Source: Acidaminococcaceae bacterium (lineage in GTDB: Bacteria > Bacillota > Negativicutes > Acidaminococcales > Acidaminococcaceae). From it: DNA of 64,000 nt. The stretch spans positions 39,478 through 103,477 of the forward strand of contig JAFQZL010000014.1 of NCBI GenBank assembly GCA_017405945.1. The letters run 5' to 3'. A program made the translations under genes and the position numbers. Within the stretch, counting starts at the first letter, position 1. Each line of letters starts with the position of its first letter. The notes beneath the pieces are model-generated. The model did no database searches. It saw nothing but the letters and a program-made list of their open reading frames with translations, and had not been told where the DNA came from. This document shows, piece after piece, positions 52,509 to 63,133 of the stretch.

Positions 52509-53765
52509 TTACTTCATAAAGCCCTGGTAATGACGTACCAAAGCCAGCGACTCAATCTGTTTCATTGTATCCAATGCGACACCGACGACGATCAGCAGGG
52601 ATGTGCCGCCGATGTAAATGCCCTCGATACCGGTCAGGTACACGATGATATGCGGCATCATGGCTATCAGGGCCAGGAATATGGCGCCGGACAGAGTAAT
52701 GCGCGTCATAACATTGTCCAGATAATCGGTAGTCGGTTTGCCGGGCCGCAGCCCCGGGATAAACCCGCCCATCTTCTTGATATTCTCGCTCATGTTCTTG
52801 ATATCCAGCGTAACCGCGGTATAGAAGAACGTGAAGAATATAATCAGGATGATATACAATGCAGTTTGCAGCGGCGTGCCCCAAGCAAAATACCCTGCAA
52901 TCTTCTGTACCCAGGGTACTTTTACAAACTGTCCGATCGTAGCCGGAAGCATCAGGAGAGACGAAGCGAAGATAATGGGGATTACGCCTGCCTGGTTTAC
53001 CTTTAAAGGAATATAACTGCTGTGACCGCCATACATCTTACGGCCCACGATACGTTTCGAATACTGCACGGGAATCTTGCGGACACCCTGGGAAATTGCA
53101 ACAACGAATACGACCATGGCCAGCGCAATGAGCAGGAACAGGATAACATTCAGTATGTTGATCGTGCCCACGTTCAGATATTTCGCCAGCGTGGAGATTC
53201 CGTCCGGAAGACGGGATACGATACCCGCAAAGATGATCAGCGAGATACCGTTGCCGATACCTTTCTGCGTAATCTCTTCACCAATCCACATCAGCAGGCA
53301 GGTGCCCGCCGTTAAGGATACGACAATCATCAATACCGAGAACACATTCGGGTTATTGATGGCGGACCGCAGACCGAAGGCCATACCGAAGCCTTGGATA
53401 GCAGCAAGGACTACGGTAAGGTAACGGGTTACCTTATTGATTTTCTTGTAACCTTCCTGCCCTTCTTTGGACCATTCTTCCAATGTGGGAATGACTACTT
53501 TCAACAGCTGCAAAATAATGGATGCATTGATGTATGGGGTGATACTCATTGCAAAAACGGAAAATTTGCTCAGGGCACCGCCGGAGAATAAATCCAGCAG
53601 GCCGAACAGGTTTCCATTGTTAAATAACTGCTCAATCATCGCGGCATTGACTCCGGGAACCGGGATATGGGTTCCCAGACGGAACACCGCGAACATCACC
53701 AGGGTGAAGATGACTCTCCGCCTCAGTTCGGGGACCCGAAGAACATTAGCCAAAGCAGCTAACAT
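52509..53765 (-). CDS. secY: Preprotein translocase channel SecY
   Basis: 418 residues with ten TM helices. Landmarks: the N-terminal [21 protein letters not shown], plug region [42 protein letters not shown], the cytoplasmic loop [39 protein letters not shown] and the C-terminal [21 protein letters not shown]. Forms the pore used by SecA. Confidence 0.98.
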   Translation of the reverse strand: MLAALANVLRVPELRRRVIFTLVMFAVFRLGTHIPVPGVNAAMIEQLFNNGNLFGLLDLFSGGALSKFSVFAMSITPYINASIILQLLKVVIPTLEEWSKEGQEGYKKINKVTRYLTVVLAAIQGFGMAFGLRSAINNPNVFSVLMIVVSLTAGTCLLMWIGEEITQKGIGNGISLIIFAGIVSRLPDGISTLAKYLNVGTINILNVILFLLIALAMVVFVVAISQGVRKIPVQYSKRIVGRKMYGGHSSYIPLKVNQAGVIPIIFASSLLMLPATIGQFVKVPWVQKIAGYFAWGTPLQTALYIILIIFFTFFYTAVTLDIKNMSENIKKMGGFIPGLRPGKPTTDYLDNVMTRITLSGAIFLALIAMMPHIIVYLTGIEGIYIGGTSLLIVVGVALDTMKQIESLALVRHYQGFMK

Positions 53766-53767
53766 TA

Positions 53768-54208
53768 TCAGATCACCTCTACTTTTCCGCCGGCAGCTGT
53801 AATCTTCTCTTCAGCAGTCTTGCTGAAGCCGTTTGCCTGTACCGTCAGTTTTTTAGTCAGCTCGCCGCCGCCTAAAATGCGCAGCCCGTCGCGAATATTC
53901 TTGATCAGACCACATTCAATCAGCATTACAGGTTCTACTACAGTACCGTCTTCAAAGCAGTTTAAAGTACCTACGTTAACTTCTACATATTCTTTGCCGA
54001 ACTTGTTATAGAAGCCGCGTTTCGGAAGACGCAGATATAACGGTCTCTGACCGCCTTCAAATCCCGGGCGTTTTACACCGCCGGAACGGGACTTCTGACC
54101 TTTCTGGCCTTTACCGGAGGTCTTACCCAGACCGGAACCCAGACCACGGCCTACACGGACACGGGCTTTATGGGAGCCCGGCGCGGGATGTAATTCATGT
54201 AATTCCAT
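53768..54208 (-). CDS. rplO: 50S ribosomal protein L15
   Basis: 146 residues. [43 protein letters not shown] is the Gly/Lys-rich extension of L15; the globular part ends [26 protein letters not shown]. Two bases from secY, so tightly coupled. Confidence 0.98.
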   Translation of the reverse strand: MELHELHPAPGSHKARVRVGRGLGSGLGKTSGKGQKGQKSRSGGVKRPGFEGGQRPLYLRLPKRGFYNKFGKEYVEVNVGTLNCFEDGTVVEPVMLIECGLIKNIRDGLRILGGGELTKKLTVQANGFSKTAEEKITAAGGKVEVI

Positions 54209-54227
54209 TGTGCTGCACCTCCTTGTT

Positions 54228-54413
54228 TTAAGCTTCTACTTCTTCAACCTTCACCAGATGTTCCACTTTGTGGACCATGCCGCGAATGGTCGGGTTATCT
54301 TCCTGTACTACAGAAGTACCGATTTTTCCTAAACCCAGAGCTCTCACGGTTGCGCGCTGATCTTTTTTATATCCAATCAAGCTGCGGGTCAGCGTGATTT
54401 TTAACTTTTTCAT
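54228..54413 (-). CDS. rpmD: 50S ribosomal protein L30
   Basis: 61 residues: [30 protein letters not shown] then [22 protein letters not shown] ending. Normal position between rpsE and rplO. Confidence 0.97.
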   Translation of the reverse strand: MKKLKITLTRSLIGYKKDQRATVRALGLGKIGTSVVQEDNPTIRGMVHKVEHLVKVEEVEA

Positions 54414-54430
54414 CAGGCTTCCTCCTTAGC

Positions 54431-54949
54431 TTAACCTAAAATTTCCTGCGGGGTCTTGCCGCGCAGCGCTGCAACAGCATTCAGGTTTTTCAGGGATTTC
54501 AAACCTTCCAGTGTTGCGCGTACCATGTTATTGGGGTTGTGGGAACCCTGGCATTTCGTCAGAATATCATGGATGCCAGCCAGTTCCAATACGGCACGTA
54601 CCGGGCCGCCGGCAATAACGCCGGTACCTTCGGAAGCCGGACGCAGGAACACGCGGCCTGCACCGTACACACCGATAACTTCATGAGGAATGGTATTGCC
54701 TTTCATAGTTACTGTAATCAGGTTTTTCTTAGCGTCGTCAACGCCTTTCCGGATTGCTTCCGGAACTTCAGCAGCTTTGCCCAGGCCCATGCCTACATGG
54801 CCTTTTCCATCGCCAACCACAACCAGTGCGGCAAAGGTGAAGCGACGGCCGCCTTTAACAACTTTCGCAACGCGGTTGATGAATACAACTTTCTCGGTAA
54901 AGCCGTCATCAGGTTTTTCGCGTCTGTCGCGCTTATCAAAATTAGCCAA
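54431..54949 (-). CDS. rpsE: 30S ribosomal protein S5
   Basis: 172 residues. [53 protein letters not shown] is the RNA-binding half; [31 protein letters not shown] marks the C-terminal half. Important for decoding accuracy; spc cluster. Confidence 0.98.
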   Translation of the reverse strand: MANFDKRDRREKPDDGFTEKVVFINRVAKVVKGGRRFTFAALVVVGDGKGHVGMGLGKAAEVPEAIRKGVDDAKKNLITVTMKGNTIPHEVIGVYGAGRVFLRPASEGTGVIAGGPVRAVLELAGIHDILTKCQGSHNPNNMVRATLEGLKSLKNLNAVAALRGKTPQEILG

Positions 54950-54966
54950 GATACTTCCTCCTTCCG

Positions 54967-55326
54967 TTAGAATTGCAGTCCAGCTTCGCGAGCTGCTTCT
55001 GCTAATGCGGCGATACGGCCGTGATACAGGTAGCCGCCGCGGTCAAATACAACTTCTTTTACGCCTTTTGCCATTGCTTTCTCAGCAATCGCTTTGCCAA
55101 CGGCCCTGGCAGCTTCCACGTTGCCGCCGTAGTTCTCAAAGGTCTTTTCTACTGTGCTGGCTGCCGCGATGGTCTCGCCGGTTTCATCGTTGATGACCTG
55201 GGCATAGATGTTGCTCAGGGAACGGTATACGTTCAGGCGGGGTCTTTCAGCAGTACCAACAACATATCTGCGGGAACGAACATGACGTTTCTGACGTTTT
55301 TCGTTCTTGTTCGGTTTGTTAAACAA
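54967..55326 (-). CDS. rplR: 50S ribosomal protein L18
   Basis: 119 residues. Basic N-terminus [41 protein letters not shown]; ends [28 protein letters not shown]. Binds 5S rRNA. Confidence 0.98.
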   Translation of the reverse strand: MFNKPNKNEKRQKRHVRSRRYVVGTAERPRLNVYRSLSNIYAQVINDETGETIAAASTVEKTFENYGGNVEAARAVGKAIAEKAMAKGVKEVVFDRGGYLYHGRIAALAEAAREAGLQF

Positions 55327-55347
55327 GAGGTTTCACTCCTTCCTTAA

Positions 55348-55896
55348 TCACTTCTTAGCCTTAGCGCCTGCTTTACCGACTTTGCGGCGTACATGTTCGC
55401 CTTCATAGCGGATGCCCTTGCCTTTGTAGGGTTCAGGCGGACGCAGGTTACGGATATCTGCTGCCACAGCACCGACCATTTCCTTATCCGCACCGCTGAC
55501 AATGATCTTGTTCGGGGACGGCACTTCAAAGGTGATGCCGGCAGGCGGCTCTTTTACAACCGGATGAGAGAAACCCAGTGTGAAATTAATGTTATTTCCC
55601 TGTTTCGCTGCACGATAGCCAACGCCCTGAATTTCCAGGGTCTTGCTGAAGCCCTTGGTCACGCCTTCCACCATGTTGTTGATCAGGGTGCGGGACAGGC
55701 CGTGCATGGCGCGGTTTTCTTTTTCGTCATCAGGACGTTCCACGGTAAGTACTCCGTTGTCCATGGTGATCTTCATTGACTGGCTGATCTGGCGCTGCAG
55801 TTCACCCTTGGGGCCTTTTACAGTTACCAGATTGTTTTCAACCGTAACCGTTACGCCAGCGGGAACGGTGATCGGCATTTTACCAATTCTAGACAC
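55348..55896 (-). CDS. rplF: 50S ribosomal protein L6
   Basis: 182 residues, two repeated domains. [36 protein letters not shown] begins it; the signature [41 protein letters not shown] is near the C-terminus. Confidence 0.98.
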   Translation of the reverse strand: MSRIGKMPITVPAGVTVTVENNLVTVKGPKGELQRQISQSMKITMDNGVLTVERPDDEKENRAMHGLSRTLINNMVEGVTKGFSKTLEIQGVGYRAAKQGNNINFTLGFSHPVVKEPPAGITFEVPSPNKIIVSGADKEMVGAVAADIRNLRPPEPYKGKGIRYEGEHVRRKVGKAGAKAKK

Positions 55897-55920
55897 TTAA
55901 ACGGTACCTCCTTTGTAGTA

Positions 55921-56319
55921 TTACCAAACGTATGCCAGAACTTCGCCGCCCAGACCAGCTTTGCGGGCCGCTTTGTCAGTCATCAGCCCCTGAGAGGTGG
56001 AGATGATGGCGATACCCAGGCCGCCGAGAACCTTCGGCAGCTGATCTTTCTGGGAATATACGCGCAGGCCAGGCTTGGAAATACGTTTGAGGCCGGAAAT
56101 TACTTTTTCGCGGTTTGCGCCGTATTTCAGGCTTACTTTGATAACATTCTGTTTGTTATCTTCGATTACTTCAAAATCTTTAATAAACCCTTCGTCCTTT
56201 AAAATCGTGGCAATCGCCTCTTTGATTTTGGAACCGGGGATTTCAACTTTATCATGATGAACCGAGTTTGCGTTACGGATACGGGTAAGCATATCGGCGA
56301 TCGGATCAGTCATTACCAT
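55921..56319 (-). CDS. rpsH: 30S ribosomal protein S8
   Basis: 132 residues. [34 protein letters not shown] at the start and [34 protein letters not shown] at the end. Known elsewhere as the spc operon repressor. Confidence 0.98.
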   Translation of the reverse strand: MVMTDPIADMLTRIRNANSVHHDKVEIPGSKIKEAIATILKDEGFIKDFEVIEDNKQNVIKVSLKYGANREKVISGLKRISKPGLRVYSQKDQLPKVLGGLGIAIISTSQGLMTDKAARKAGLGGEVLAYVW

Positions 56320-56349
56320 TATTCAATGGCCTCCTTTCTTAGATGGTTG

Positions 56350-56535
56350 TTACCAGCTTGCTTTTGTTACGCCGGGAATTTCGCCCTTGTAGGCATATTC
56401 ACGGAAGCAGATACGGCACATACCGAACTTACGCAGGTAAGCATGGGGGCGGCCGCAGATTTTGCAGCGGTTGTAATGACGAACTTTAAATTTCGGTTCT
56501 TTACTCCATTTTTCAATCAGTGCTGTCTTAGCCAA
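56350..56535 (-). CDS. rpsN: 30S ribosomal protein S14 type Z
   Basis: 61 residues, the short zinc-binding form. Ligands are in RCKICGRPH and MCRICFRE (CxxC...CxxC). Ends [11 protein letters not shown]. Confidence 0.98.
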   Translation of the reverse strand: MAKTALIEKWSKEPKFKVRHYNRCKICGRPHAYLRKFGMCRICFREYAYKGEIPGVTKASW

Positions 56536-56552
56536 AATTCTTTCCTCCTTAC

Positions 56553-57098
56553 TTAAGCTGCGAACGGCATACCCATAAGCCGCAGCAATTCGCGGGCTTC
56601 TTCGTCGGTCTTGGCAGTAGTCACGATGATGATGTCCATGCCATGAACTTTGTCAACTCTATCATACTCGATTTCCGGGAAAATCAGCTGTTCTTTCAGA
56701 CCCAGGGCATAATTGCCGCGTCCGTCAAAGGAAGTCGCGCTGACACCACGGAAGTCACGTACCCGGGGCAGTGCCACGTTCATCAGTTTGTCAAGGAAAT
56801 AATACATACGGTCACCGCGCAGGGTAACTTTTGCGCCAATCGGCATACCGGCACGCAGTTTGAAAGCCGCAATGGATTTCTTGGCTTTGGTGATAACGGG
56901 TTTCTGGCCGGCGATGGTTACCAGTTCAGAAACAGCTGTTTCCAACGCTTTGGCATTGGCAACCGCTTCGCCTACGCCCATGTTGATGATAACTTTTTCC
57001 ACTTTGGGGATTTCGTTTACATTCTTATATTGGAATTTATCTACAAGTCCTTTTACGACTTCAGATAAATACTTCTCTTGCAGTCTGGTCTTTGCCAT
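56553..57098 (-). CDS. rplE: 50S ribosomal protein L5
   Basis: 181 residues. Binds 5S r[50 protein letters not shown] and [23 protein letters not shown] are characteristic. Confidence 0.98.
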   Translation of the reverse strand: MAKTRLQEKYLSEVVKGLVDKFQYKNVNEIPKVEKVIINMGVGEAVANAKALETAVSELVTIAGQKPVITKAKKSIAAFKLRAGMPIGAKVTLRGDRMYYFLDKLMNVALPRVRDFRGVSATSFDGRGNYALGLKEQLIFPEIEYDRVDKVHGMDIIIVTTAKTDEEARELLRLMGMPFAA

Positions 57099-57126
57099 TT
57101 ACAATGTTTCCTCCTTTCCCGGAATA

Positions 57127-57456
57127 TTATTTATCGATTACTTCGCCGCAGTGCTTGCAGACTCTCTTGGACTTGCCGTCTTCAATCTTATGAGCAATAC
57201 GGGTCGGTTTTTTGCAGCTGGGGCAAACCAGCATTACCTTGCAGGAAGCAATGGCTGCTTCTTTCGTTACGATACCACCCTGAGGGTTGGTCTGGGACGG
57301 TTTGGTATGGCGTTTTACTTTATTTACGCCTTCCACGATAACTTTGCCTTTTTTCGGCAGGGCGGTCAGGATTTTTCCTTCTTTGCCTTTATCTTTACCG
57401 GACAGAACCTGAACGGTATCGCCTTTTTTAACATGCAGCTTTACAGCAGTACTCAT
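57127..57456 (-). CDS. rplX: 50S ribosomal protein L24
   Basis: 109 residues. KOW motif [43 protein letters not shown], and a C-terminal four-cysteine segment [10 protein letters not shown] and [10 protein letters not shown] of the type seen in Firmicutes. Confidence 0.97.
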   Translation of the reverse strand: MSTAVKLHVKKGDTVQVLSGKDKGKEGKILTALPKKGKVIVEGVNKVKRHTKPSQTNPQGGIVTKEAAIASCKVMLVCPSCKKPTRIAHKIEDGKSKRVCKHCGEVIDK

Positions 57457-57494
57457 GTTTTAAGAACACCTCCTAATGTGCTTTATCTGATTTC

Positions 57495-57863
57495 TTACAG
57501 CACTTCCGGTGCCAGAGAAATAATCTTCATAAAGTCTTTTTCACGCAGCTCGCGGGCTACAGGCCCAAAAATACGGGTTCCGCGGGGGCTCTTGTCGTCT
57601 TTGATAACCACTGCGGCATTCTCATCGAAACGGATGTAGGAACCGTCTTTACGATGAAGCCCTTTGGTAGAACGAACAACAACCGCCTTTACAACGTCAC
57701 CTTTCTTAACAACGCCTCCGGGTGCTGCATCTTTAACAGAACAAACAATGATGTCGCCGATATTGGCATATCTGCGGAAAGAGCCACCCATAACGCGGAT
57801 GCACATAACCTTCTTAGCGCCGGTGTTGTCGCCGACATTAAGAATCGTCTGTTGTTGAATCAT
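57495..57863 (-). CDS. rplN: 50S ribosomal protein L14
   Basis: 122 residues. [52 protein letters not shown] and [26 protein letters not shown]. First gene of the spc order rplN-rplX-rplE. Confidence 0.98.
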   Translation of the reverse strand: MIQQQTILNVGDNTGAKKVMCIRVMGGSFRRYANIGDIIVCSVKDAAPGGVVKKGDVVKAVVVRSTKGLHRKDGSYIRFDENAAVVIKDDKSPRGTRIFGPVARELREKDFMKIISLAPEVL

Positions 57864-57906
57864 GTTTAACCTCCCTTGTCAGATCCGATATAATCTGGCA
57901 ACTACA

Positions 57907-58167
57907 TTATTTAGCACGTTCTAAGATTTCAACCAGGCGCCAGCATTTATCTTTGGACAGCGGACGGGTCTGGGTGATTTTAACCAGATCGCCGATATGC
58001 GCTTCGTTGTTTTCATCATGTGCTTTGAATTTAATCGTGTTCTTTACGCCTTTTTTGTAGAGCGGGTGCTGAACGAAACGTTCAATCGCAACAACGATGG
58101 TCTTCTGCATCTTATCGCTTACAACTCTGCCTACACGGCTGACACGTGCGTTTCTTTCTACGGTCAC
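57907..58167 (-). CDS. rpsQ: 30S ribosomal protein S17
   Basis: 86 residues. OB-fold 16S binder: [29 protein letters not shown] and [25 protein letters not shown]. Confidence 0.98.
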   Translation of the reverse strand: MTVERNARVSRVGRVVSDKMQKTIVVAIERFVQHPLYKKGVKNTIKFKAHDENNEAHIGDLVKITQTRPLSKDKCWRLVEILERAK

Positions 58168-58199
58168 GACTGTTTCCTCCTTAATTAAGCTTCAAAACC

Positions 58200-58394
58200 T
58201 TACGCGTTGATTTCGTTCTGACGCTGAATGGTTTTGATTCTGGCAATGGATTTCTTGACTTCGCGGATCTTCATGGGATTCTCGCACTGTCCGGTTGCCA
58301 TCTGAAAACGTAAGTTGAACAGTTCTTCTTTCAATTCTGCTAACTTTTTGTCTAAATCTTCAGCAGACATTTCTCTGATTTCATTGATTTTCAT
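58200..58394 (-). CDS. rpmC: 50S ribosomal protein L29
   Basis: 64 residues. Two-helix protein at the tunnel exit: [54 protein letters not shown]. The start overlaps the rplP stop by 4 bp. Confidence 0.98.
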   Translation of the reverse strand: MKINEIREMSAEDLDKKLAELKEELFNLRFQMATGQCENPMKIREVKKSIARIKTIQRQNEINA

Positions 58395-58846
58395 TCAGCT
58401 TCACCACCCTTTGCTTCTACGGCAGTTTCGGCTTCCAACTGAGCCTTTGTCATAAATTTTGTCTTGATGGGGAGCTTATGACCGGCCAGACGCATAGCTT
58501 CTTTAGCTTCGGCTTCGCCAACGCCGCCCATTTCAAACAGGACGCGGCCGGGTTTAACTACTGCTACCCAATACTCCGGAGAACCTTTACCGGAACCCAT
58601 ACGGGTTTCAGCCGGTTTTGCAGTGATGGGTTTGTCCGGGAAAATCTGAATCCATACCTGACCGCCACGTTTGATGTAACGGGTCATGGCAATACGGGCT
58701 GCTTCAATCTGACGGTTGGTGATCCAGGCAGGTTCCAGTGCAACCAGACCAAAATCGCCGTGGCAGATGGTGTTGCCCCGCATGGCACGGCCTTTCATAC
58801 GGCCTCTGTGTTGTTTACGGTGTTTAACTCTGTTCGGTAATAACAT
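58391..58846 (-). CDS. rplP: 50S ribosomal protein L16
   Basis: 151 residues from ATG 58846 ([15 protein letters not shown]), nine bases after AGGAGG; slightly longer than usual because of an acidic tail ([12 protein letters not shown]). The core [38 protein letters not shown] is typical. Overlaps rpmC by 4 bp. Confidence 0.97.
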   Translation of the reverse strand: MLLPNRVKHRKQHRGRMKGRAMRGNTICHGDFGLVALEPAWITNRQIEAARIAMTRYIKRGGQVWIQIFPDKPITAKPAETRMGSGKGSPEYWVAVVKPGRVLFEMGGVGEAEAKEAMRLAGHKLPIKTKFMTKAQLEAETAVEAKGGEAE

Positions 58847-58847
58847 G

Positions 58848-59525
58848 TTACTTTGCCTCCTTTGCGGATGCAGGCTTTGCTGCCGCTTTGGTTCCCGGCA
58901 GAACTTCACCCTTGTAGATCCAGACCTTTACGCCGATACGGCCATAGGTTGTATGCGCTTCCGCAGTGCCGTAATCAATGTCAGCACGCAGCGTATGCAG
59001 CGGGATAGAACCTTCGCGATAGCTTTCGCTGCGGGCGATTTCAGCGCCGCCCAGACGGCCGCCGACCTTAACTTTGATGCCCTTGGCGCCAACACGCATG
59101 GTACGGCCAACGCACTGTTTCATAGCGCGGCGGAACGCGATACGGCGTTCCAGCTGGCTGGCGATGTTTTCAGCAACCAGCGTCGCATCCATATCCGGCT
59201 GTTTGATTTCCTGGATGTTAATGTCTACGTTTGCATCGGTCATCTTTTTCAGGTCTTTTTTCAGCAGTTCGATATTGCTGCCCTGACGGCCGATAACCAT
59301 GCCCGGTTTTGCAGTGTAGATCGTAATGCGGGCCTTGTTGGAGGCGCGTTCGATATCTACCTTGGAAATTCCGGACAGGAATAATTTTTCTTTAATGAAC
59401 TCACGGATTTTAATATCTTCCAGTAAGAATTTTTCATAGTCTTTGTCGGCATACCAGTTGGATTCCCAACCTTTGATTACGCCAACACGGAGACCATGCG
59501 GATTAACTTTCTGACCCACTATCAT
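58848..59525 (-). CDS. rpsC: 30S ribosomal protein S3
   Basis: 225 residues. The type II KH domain carries [18 protein letters not shown]; the C-terminal half [27 protein letters not shown] follows. One base from rplP. Confidence 0.98.
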   Translation of the reverse strand: MIVGQKVNPHGLRVGVIKGWESNWYADKDYEKFLLEDIKIREFIKEKLFLSGISKVDIERASNKARITIYTAKPGMVIGRQGSNIELLKKDLKKMTDANVDINIQEIKQPDMDATLVAENIASQLERRIAFRRAMKQCVGRTMRVGAKGIKVKVGGRLGGAEIARSESYREGSIPLHTLRADIDYGTAEAHTTYGRIGVKVWIYKGEVLPGTKAAAKPASAKEAK

Positions 59526-59546
59526 TACCCTCCTTATCCGGGATTA

Positions 59547-59879
59547 TTATTTCTCAGAAACACATACGGTCACGTGGCTGGAATGCTTCAAAATTTTGAA
59601 CGCCTGTCCACGGGAACGCGGATGAATACGTTTCAGGGTGGGACCCTGGTCTACAAAACAGGTAGACACATACAGGTTGTCCACATTCATGTCGTTATTA
59701 TGTTCAGCATTGGCAACCGCGCTGCGCAACACCTTTTCCACAACTTCAGAGCCAACTTTCGGAGTGAATTTCAAAATTGCGAAAGCTTCAGACACTTTTT
59801 TACCGCGGATCAGGTTCATAACAATGCGCAGTTTGCGAGGAGCAATGCGGATATATTTTGCAGTAGCGTTAACTTCCAT
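59547..59879 (-). CDS. rplV: 50S ribosomal protein L22
   Basis: 110 residues. [37 protein letters not shown] and the tunnel-lining loop region [26 protein letters not shown]. Confidence 0.98.
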   Translation of the reverse strand: MEVNATAKYIRIAPRKLRIVMNLIRGKKVSEAFAILKFTPKVGSEVVEKVLRSAVANAEHNNDMNVDNLYVSTCFVDQGPTLKRIHPRSRGQAFKILKHSSHVTVCVSEK

Positions 59880-59889
59880 TACTTATTCC

Positions 59890-60171
59890 TCACTTTCCTG
59901 TAGTATCTGCTTTCTTATCCTGATGACCCTTAAAGGTACGGGTCGGAGCGAATTCTCCTAATTTATGGCCTACCATATCCTCGGTAATGAATACCGGAAC
60001 ATGTTTGCGTCCGTCATGTACCGCAATGGTATGTCCTACAAATGAAGGTAAAATCATAGAAGCGCGGGACCAGGTCTTTACAACCTTCTTATCATTCGCG
60101 GCATTCAGTGCATCAACTTTTTTCATCAGGCTGGGATGCACATAAGGTCCTTTTTTAACTGATCTAGACAC
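59890..60171 (-). CDS. rpsS: 30S ribosomal protein S19
   Basis: 93 residues. [51 protein letters not shown] and [13 protein letters not shown] are diagnostic. Confidence 0.98.
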   Translation of the reverse strand: MSRSVKKGPYVHPSLMKKVDALNAANDKKVVKTWSRASMILPSFVGHTIAVHDGRKHVPVFITEDMVGHKLGEFAPTRTFKGHQDKKADTTGK

Positions 60172-60196
60172 TGATAAGCCTCCTTTCTTTTAACGG

Positions 60197-61027
60197 TTAT
60201 TTCGTTCTACGGCTTAAAATTAACTTAGTTGAAGATTTCTTGTTCTTGCGGGTGCGAACACCAAACGCAGCCTTGCCCCAGGGGGTTACCGGACGCTTAC
60301 GTCCTACAGGGCTGTGACCTTCACCGCCTCCGTGCGGATGGTCATTCGGGTTCATAACTACGCCGCGGTTCGCAGGACGAATGCCCAGCCAGCGGGAGCG
60401 GCCCGCCTTACCGATGGTGAGGTTTTCAAATTCCAGATTGCCAACCTGACCGATCGTGGCACGGCAGTTGATATGTACTTTGCGGACTTCACCGGAAGGC
60501 AGACGCAGCAATGCGTAATCTCCTTCCTTAGCCATCAGCTGTACTACTGCACCGGCAGAGCGTGCCATCTGGCCGCCTTTACCGATTTTCATTTCCACAT
60601 TGTGTACCAGGGTACCAACAGGGATATTCTTTAAGGGCAGGCAGTTGCCGATCTTGATATCGGCATCCGGACCGCTTTCCACCTTATCGCCAACCTTCAG
60701 ATCCAGAGGAGCCAGGATGTAGCGTTTTTCGCCGTCTACATAATGCAGCAGCGCGATGCGGGCATTACGGTTCGGATCGTACTCGATGGTAGCAACTTTT
60801 GCGGGGATCCCGTCTTTGTTGCGTTTGAAATCAATAATGCGGTACTGTCTTTTCGTGCCGCCGCCCTGATGGCGTACGGTCATTTTGCCGGTGTTGTTGC
60901 GGCCGGCATGTTTGTTCAGCTTCTCAAGAAGCGGACGATAGGGTTTATCAGTCGTAATCTCTTCGAAGGAAGACGTTGTCATAAAACGTCTCGAAGGAGA
61001 ATACGGATTGTAGCTTTTAATCGCCAT
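60197..61027 (-). CDS. rplB: 50S ribosomal protein L2
   Basis: 276 residues. Peptidyl-transferase-centre protein: [19 protein letters not shown] at the start, the catalytic-region histidine in [28 protein letters not shown], and a basic tail. Confidence 0.98.
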   Translation of the reverse strand: MAIKSYNPYSPSRRFMTTSSFEEITTDKPYRPLLEKLNKHAGRNNTGKMTVRHQGGGTKRQYRIIDFKRNKDGIPAKVATIEYDPNRNARIALLHYVDGEKRYILAPLDLKVGDKVESGPDADIKIGNCLPLKNIPVGTLVHNVEMKIGKGGQMARSAGAVVQLMAKEGDYALLRLPSGEVRKVHINCRATIGQVGNLEFENLTIGKAGRSRWLGIRPANRGVVMNPNDHPHGGGEGHSPVGRKRPVTPWGKAAFGVRTRKNKKSSTKLILSRRTK

Positions 61028-61040
61028 TTAGCTTACCTCC

Positions 61041-61331
61041 TTACATTCCTTCAAATATCGGCAGCGTCTGGCCTTCTGCCAGTCTTACGATTGCCTTTTT
61101 ATAGTCAGATGTCCGGCCAACGTTTCTTCCCATCCGTTTCAGTTTACCGTGTACGCGGATTGTCGTAACGGATAAAACCTTTACATTCCAGATGGATTCC
61201 ACAGCCTGGCGGATTTCAGTTTTGTTAGCGGTTACAGGAACCTTAAAAGTATATTTGTTTTCCTGCATCATCATGGAAGTTTTTTCCGTGATGAGCGGGC
61301 GGAGCAAAACGTCGCGAGGATTAGCAGCCAT
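61041..61331 (-). CDS. rplW: 50S ribosomal protein L23
   Basis: 96 residues. DVLLRPLITEKTSMMMQENKYTFKVPVTANKTEIRQAVESIW; docking site for SRP and trigger factor. Its ATG overlaps the rplD stop by one base. Confidence 0.98.
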   Translation of the reverse strand: MAANPRDVLLRPLITEKTSMMMQENKYTFKVPVTANKTEIRQAVESIWNVKVLSVTTIRVHGKLKRMGRNVGRTSDYKKAIVRLAEGQTLPIFEGM

Positions 61332-61960
61332 TATGCAAGTACCTCCTCAATTTTTTCTACGGCGTTCTTGTCCAGGAACACCTTGTTATTATGCAACAGG
61401 TCAAAGCAGTTCAGACCGCCATTGTTGATGACGGTAACTTTGCGCAGGTTGCGTGCGGACAGTTCTACGTTTTCATTCTCACCGTTGGTGATGATCAGGG
61501 TTTTGTTTTCAGCAGCGCCAAAAGCTTCCAGCATTTCAACGGTGCGTTTGGTCTTGAAATCGTCGAAAGCAATGTTGTCGATGATGACCATCTGGCCTGC
61601 CGCAACTTTGGCAGACAGTGCGCAGCGGATTGCAAGGCGGCGGGCCTTGCGGGGCATATCCTTAACATAGCTGCGGGGCTGCGGGCCAAAAGTAACGCCG
61701 CCGCCTACCCACAGAGGAGAACGGGTGGAACCAACACGGGCGTGACCGGTTCCTTTCTGTCTCCAGGGTTTCCGACCGCCGCCGCGAACCATGCCACGGG
61801 TCTTGGTAGCGGAAGTGCCCTGACGTTCGTTGGACTGTTGTCTTACGATAGCCTGATGAACAACAGGTTCATTAAACTCTACGCCAAATACTTCTTCGTT
61901 CAGTTCGATTTCTTCGCCGGTAGTTTTGCCGGCCATGTTATATACAGATAACTTCGGCAT
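61331..61960 (-). CDS. rplD: 50S ribosomal protein L4
   Basis: 209 residues from ATG 61960 (MPKLSVYNMAG), nine bases after GGAGG; an earlier ATG sits inside that site. The tunnel loop RQGTSATKTRGMVRGGGRKPWRQKGTGHARVGSTRSPLWVGGGVTFGP is conserved. Confidence 0.98.
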   Translation of the reverse strand: MPKLSVYNMAGKTTGEEIELNEEVFGVEFNEPVVHQAIVRQQSNERQGTSATKTRGMVRGGGRKPWRQKGTGHARVGSTRSPLWVGGGVTFGPQPRSYVKDMPRKARRLAIRCALSAKVAAGQMVIIDNIAFDDFKTKRTVEMLEAFGAAENKTLIITNGENENVELSARNLRKVTVINNGGLNCFDLLHNNKVFLDKNAVEKIEEVLA

Positions 61961-61989
61961 ATGAAGCATCCTCCTTTCTCTCGGTTAAA

Positions 61990-62628
61990 TTACTTACCCT
62001 TAACGGTTTCTTCGATTACCACGCAGGTACCATTAGCACCCGGGATGGAACCGTGAACAAGGATAAGATTGCGCTCAATGTCAACCTTAGCGATGGTCAG
62101 ACACTGAACAGTTGCACTCTTGCCACCCATACGGCCAGGCAGTTTTTTGCCTTTGATAACTCTGCCGCCGGGGCCGGAATGCATCGGTCCCATGGAACCA
62201 GGTTCACGATGGGATTTGGAACCGTGTTTCATTGGGCCACGACCGAAATTGTGGCGCTTCACCGTGCCTGCAAAGCCTTTGCCGCGGCTGATGCCGCTTA
62301 CGTCAACCAGGTCTCCGGCTGCGAATACATCGGCTTTGATTACGTCACCCGGTTTTAAGTCGGACGGAGCGTCCAGACGTAATTCCTTAACAAATTCAGC
62401 AGGAGCAACACCTGCTTTTGCAAAATGACCCTTTTCCGGTTTGGTCACTTTCTTCTCGCTTACTTCACCGAAACCTACCTGGATCGCATTGTATCCGTCG
62501 GTTTCTTCCGTTTTATTCTGAATTACAGTGCAAGGACCTGCTAACACAACCGTAACAGGAATGAACTTGCCATCAGCTTCAAAAATTTGGGTCATGCCCA
62601 GTTTTTTGCCAATAATTCCTTTAGCCAT
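61990..62628 (-). CDS. rplC: 50S ribosomal protein L3
   Basis: 212 residues from ATG 62628 ([16 protein letters not shown]) after [39 protein letters not shown] is the extension reaching the peptidyl transferase centre. Confidence 0.98.
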   Translation of the reverse strand: MAKGIIGKKLGMTQIFEADGKFIPVTVVLAGPCTVIQNKTEETDGYNAIQVGFGEVSEKKVTKPEKGHFAKAGVAPAEFVKELRLDAPSDLKPGDVIKADVFAAGDLVDVSGISRGKGFAGTVKRHNFGRGPMKHGSKSHREPGSMGPMHSGPGGRVIKGKKLPGRMGGKSATVQCLTIAKVDIERNLILVHGSIPGANGTCVVIEETVKGK

Positions 62629-62641
62629 TGTCAGCACCTCC

Positions 62642-62953
62642 TCACAGTTTGATTTCGATGTCTACGCCGGCCGGCAGGTCTAAGCGCATCAGCGCGTCAA
62701 CCGTTTTCGGAGTCGGCTCCAGAATGTCTACCAGACGTTTGTGAGTACGCATTTCAAACTGCTCACGGGAATCTTTGTTGACATGGGGGGAACGCAGAAT
62801 CGTATAAATGTTCTTTTCGGTAGGCAGCGGAATCGGGCCGGATACCTGTGCGCCGGTACGTTTCGCCGTCTCAACGATCTTTGCAGCGCTCTGGTCCAGA
62901 GCGGTGTGGTCATACGCTTTCAGGCGTATTCTGATTTTTTGTGTCTTAGCCAT
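62642..62953 (-). CDS. rpsJ: 30S ribosomal protein S10
   Basis: 103 residues from ATG 62953, eight bases after [35 protein letters not shown] and [35 protein letters not shown]. First gene of the S10 cluster. Confidence 0.98.
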   Translation of the reverse strand: MAKTQKIRIRLKAYDHTALDQSAAKIVETAKRTGAQVSGPIPLPTEKNIYTILRSPHVNKDSREQFEMRTHKRLVDILEPTPKTVDALMRLDLPAGVDIEIKL

Positions 62954-63075
62954 TAATTTTTCCTCCAATCGCCCAGTTTCTAAGAACGGACATACTCCGT
63001 GAAAATCTCCCCGTCTGCAAGGCAGGACAGGCAAGCAACCTTTCACATCATCGCAGGTACCAATAAACATAAGAA

Positions 63076-63103
63076 TATGAGGGGCTGTCTTAAGCCCCTC
63101 ATA
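63076..63103 (-). terminator. Hairpin between tuf and rpsJ
   Basis: An 11-bp perfect stem TATGAGGGGCT/AGCCCCTCATA (63076-63086 with 63093-63103), 6-nt loop, with only a loose U-rich tail (TCTTATGTTT). Probably a partial terminator that lets some tuf transcripts continue into the S10 cluster. Confidence 0.65.
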
Positions 63104-63133
63104 CCGGGATCTAAGATCAAATTTAATTCAAAA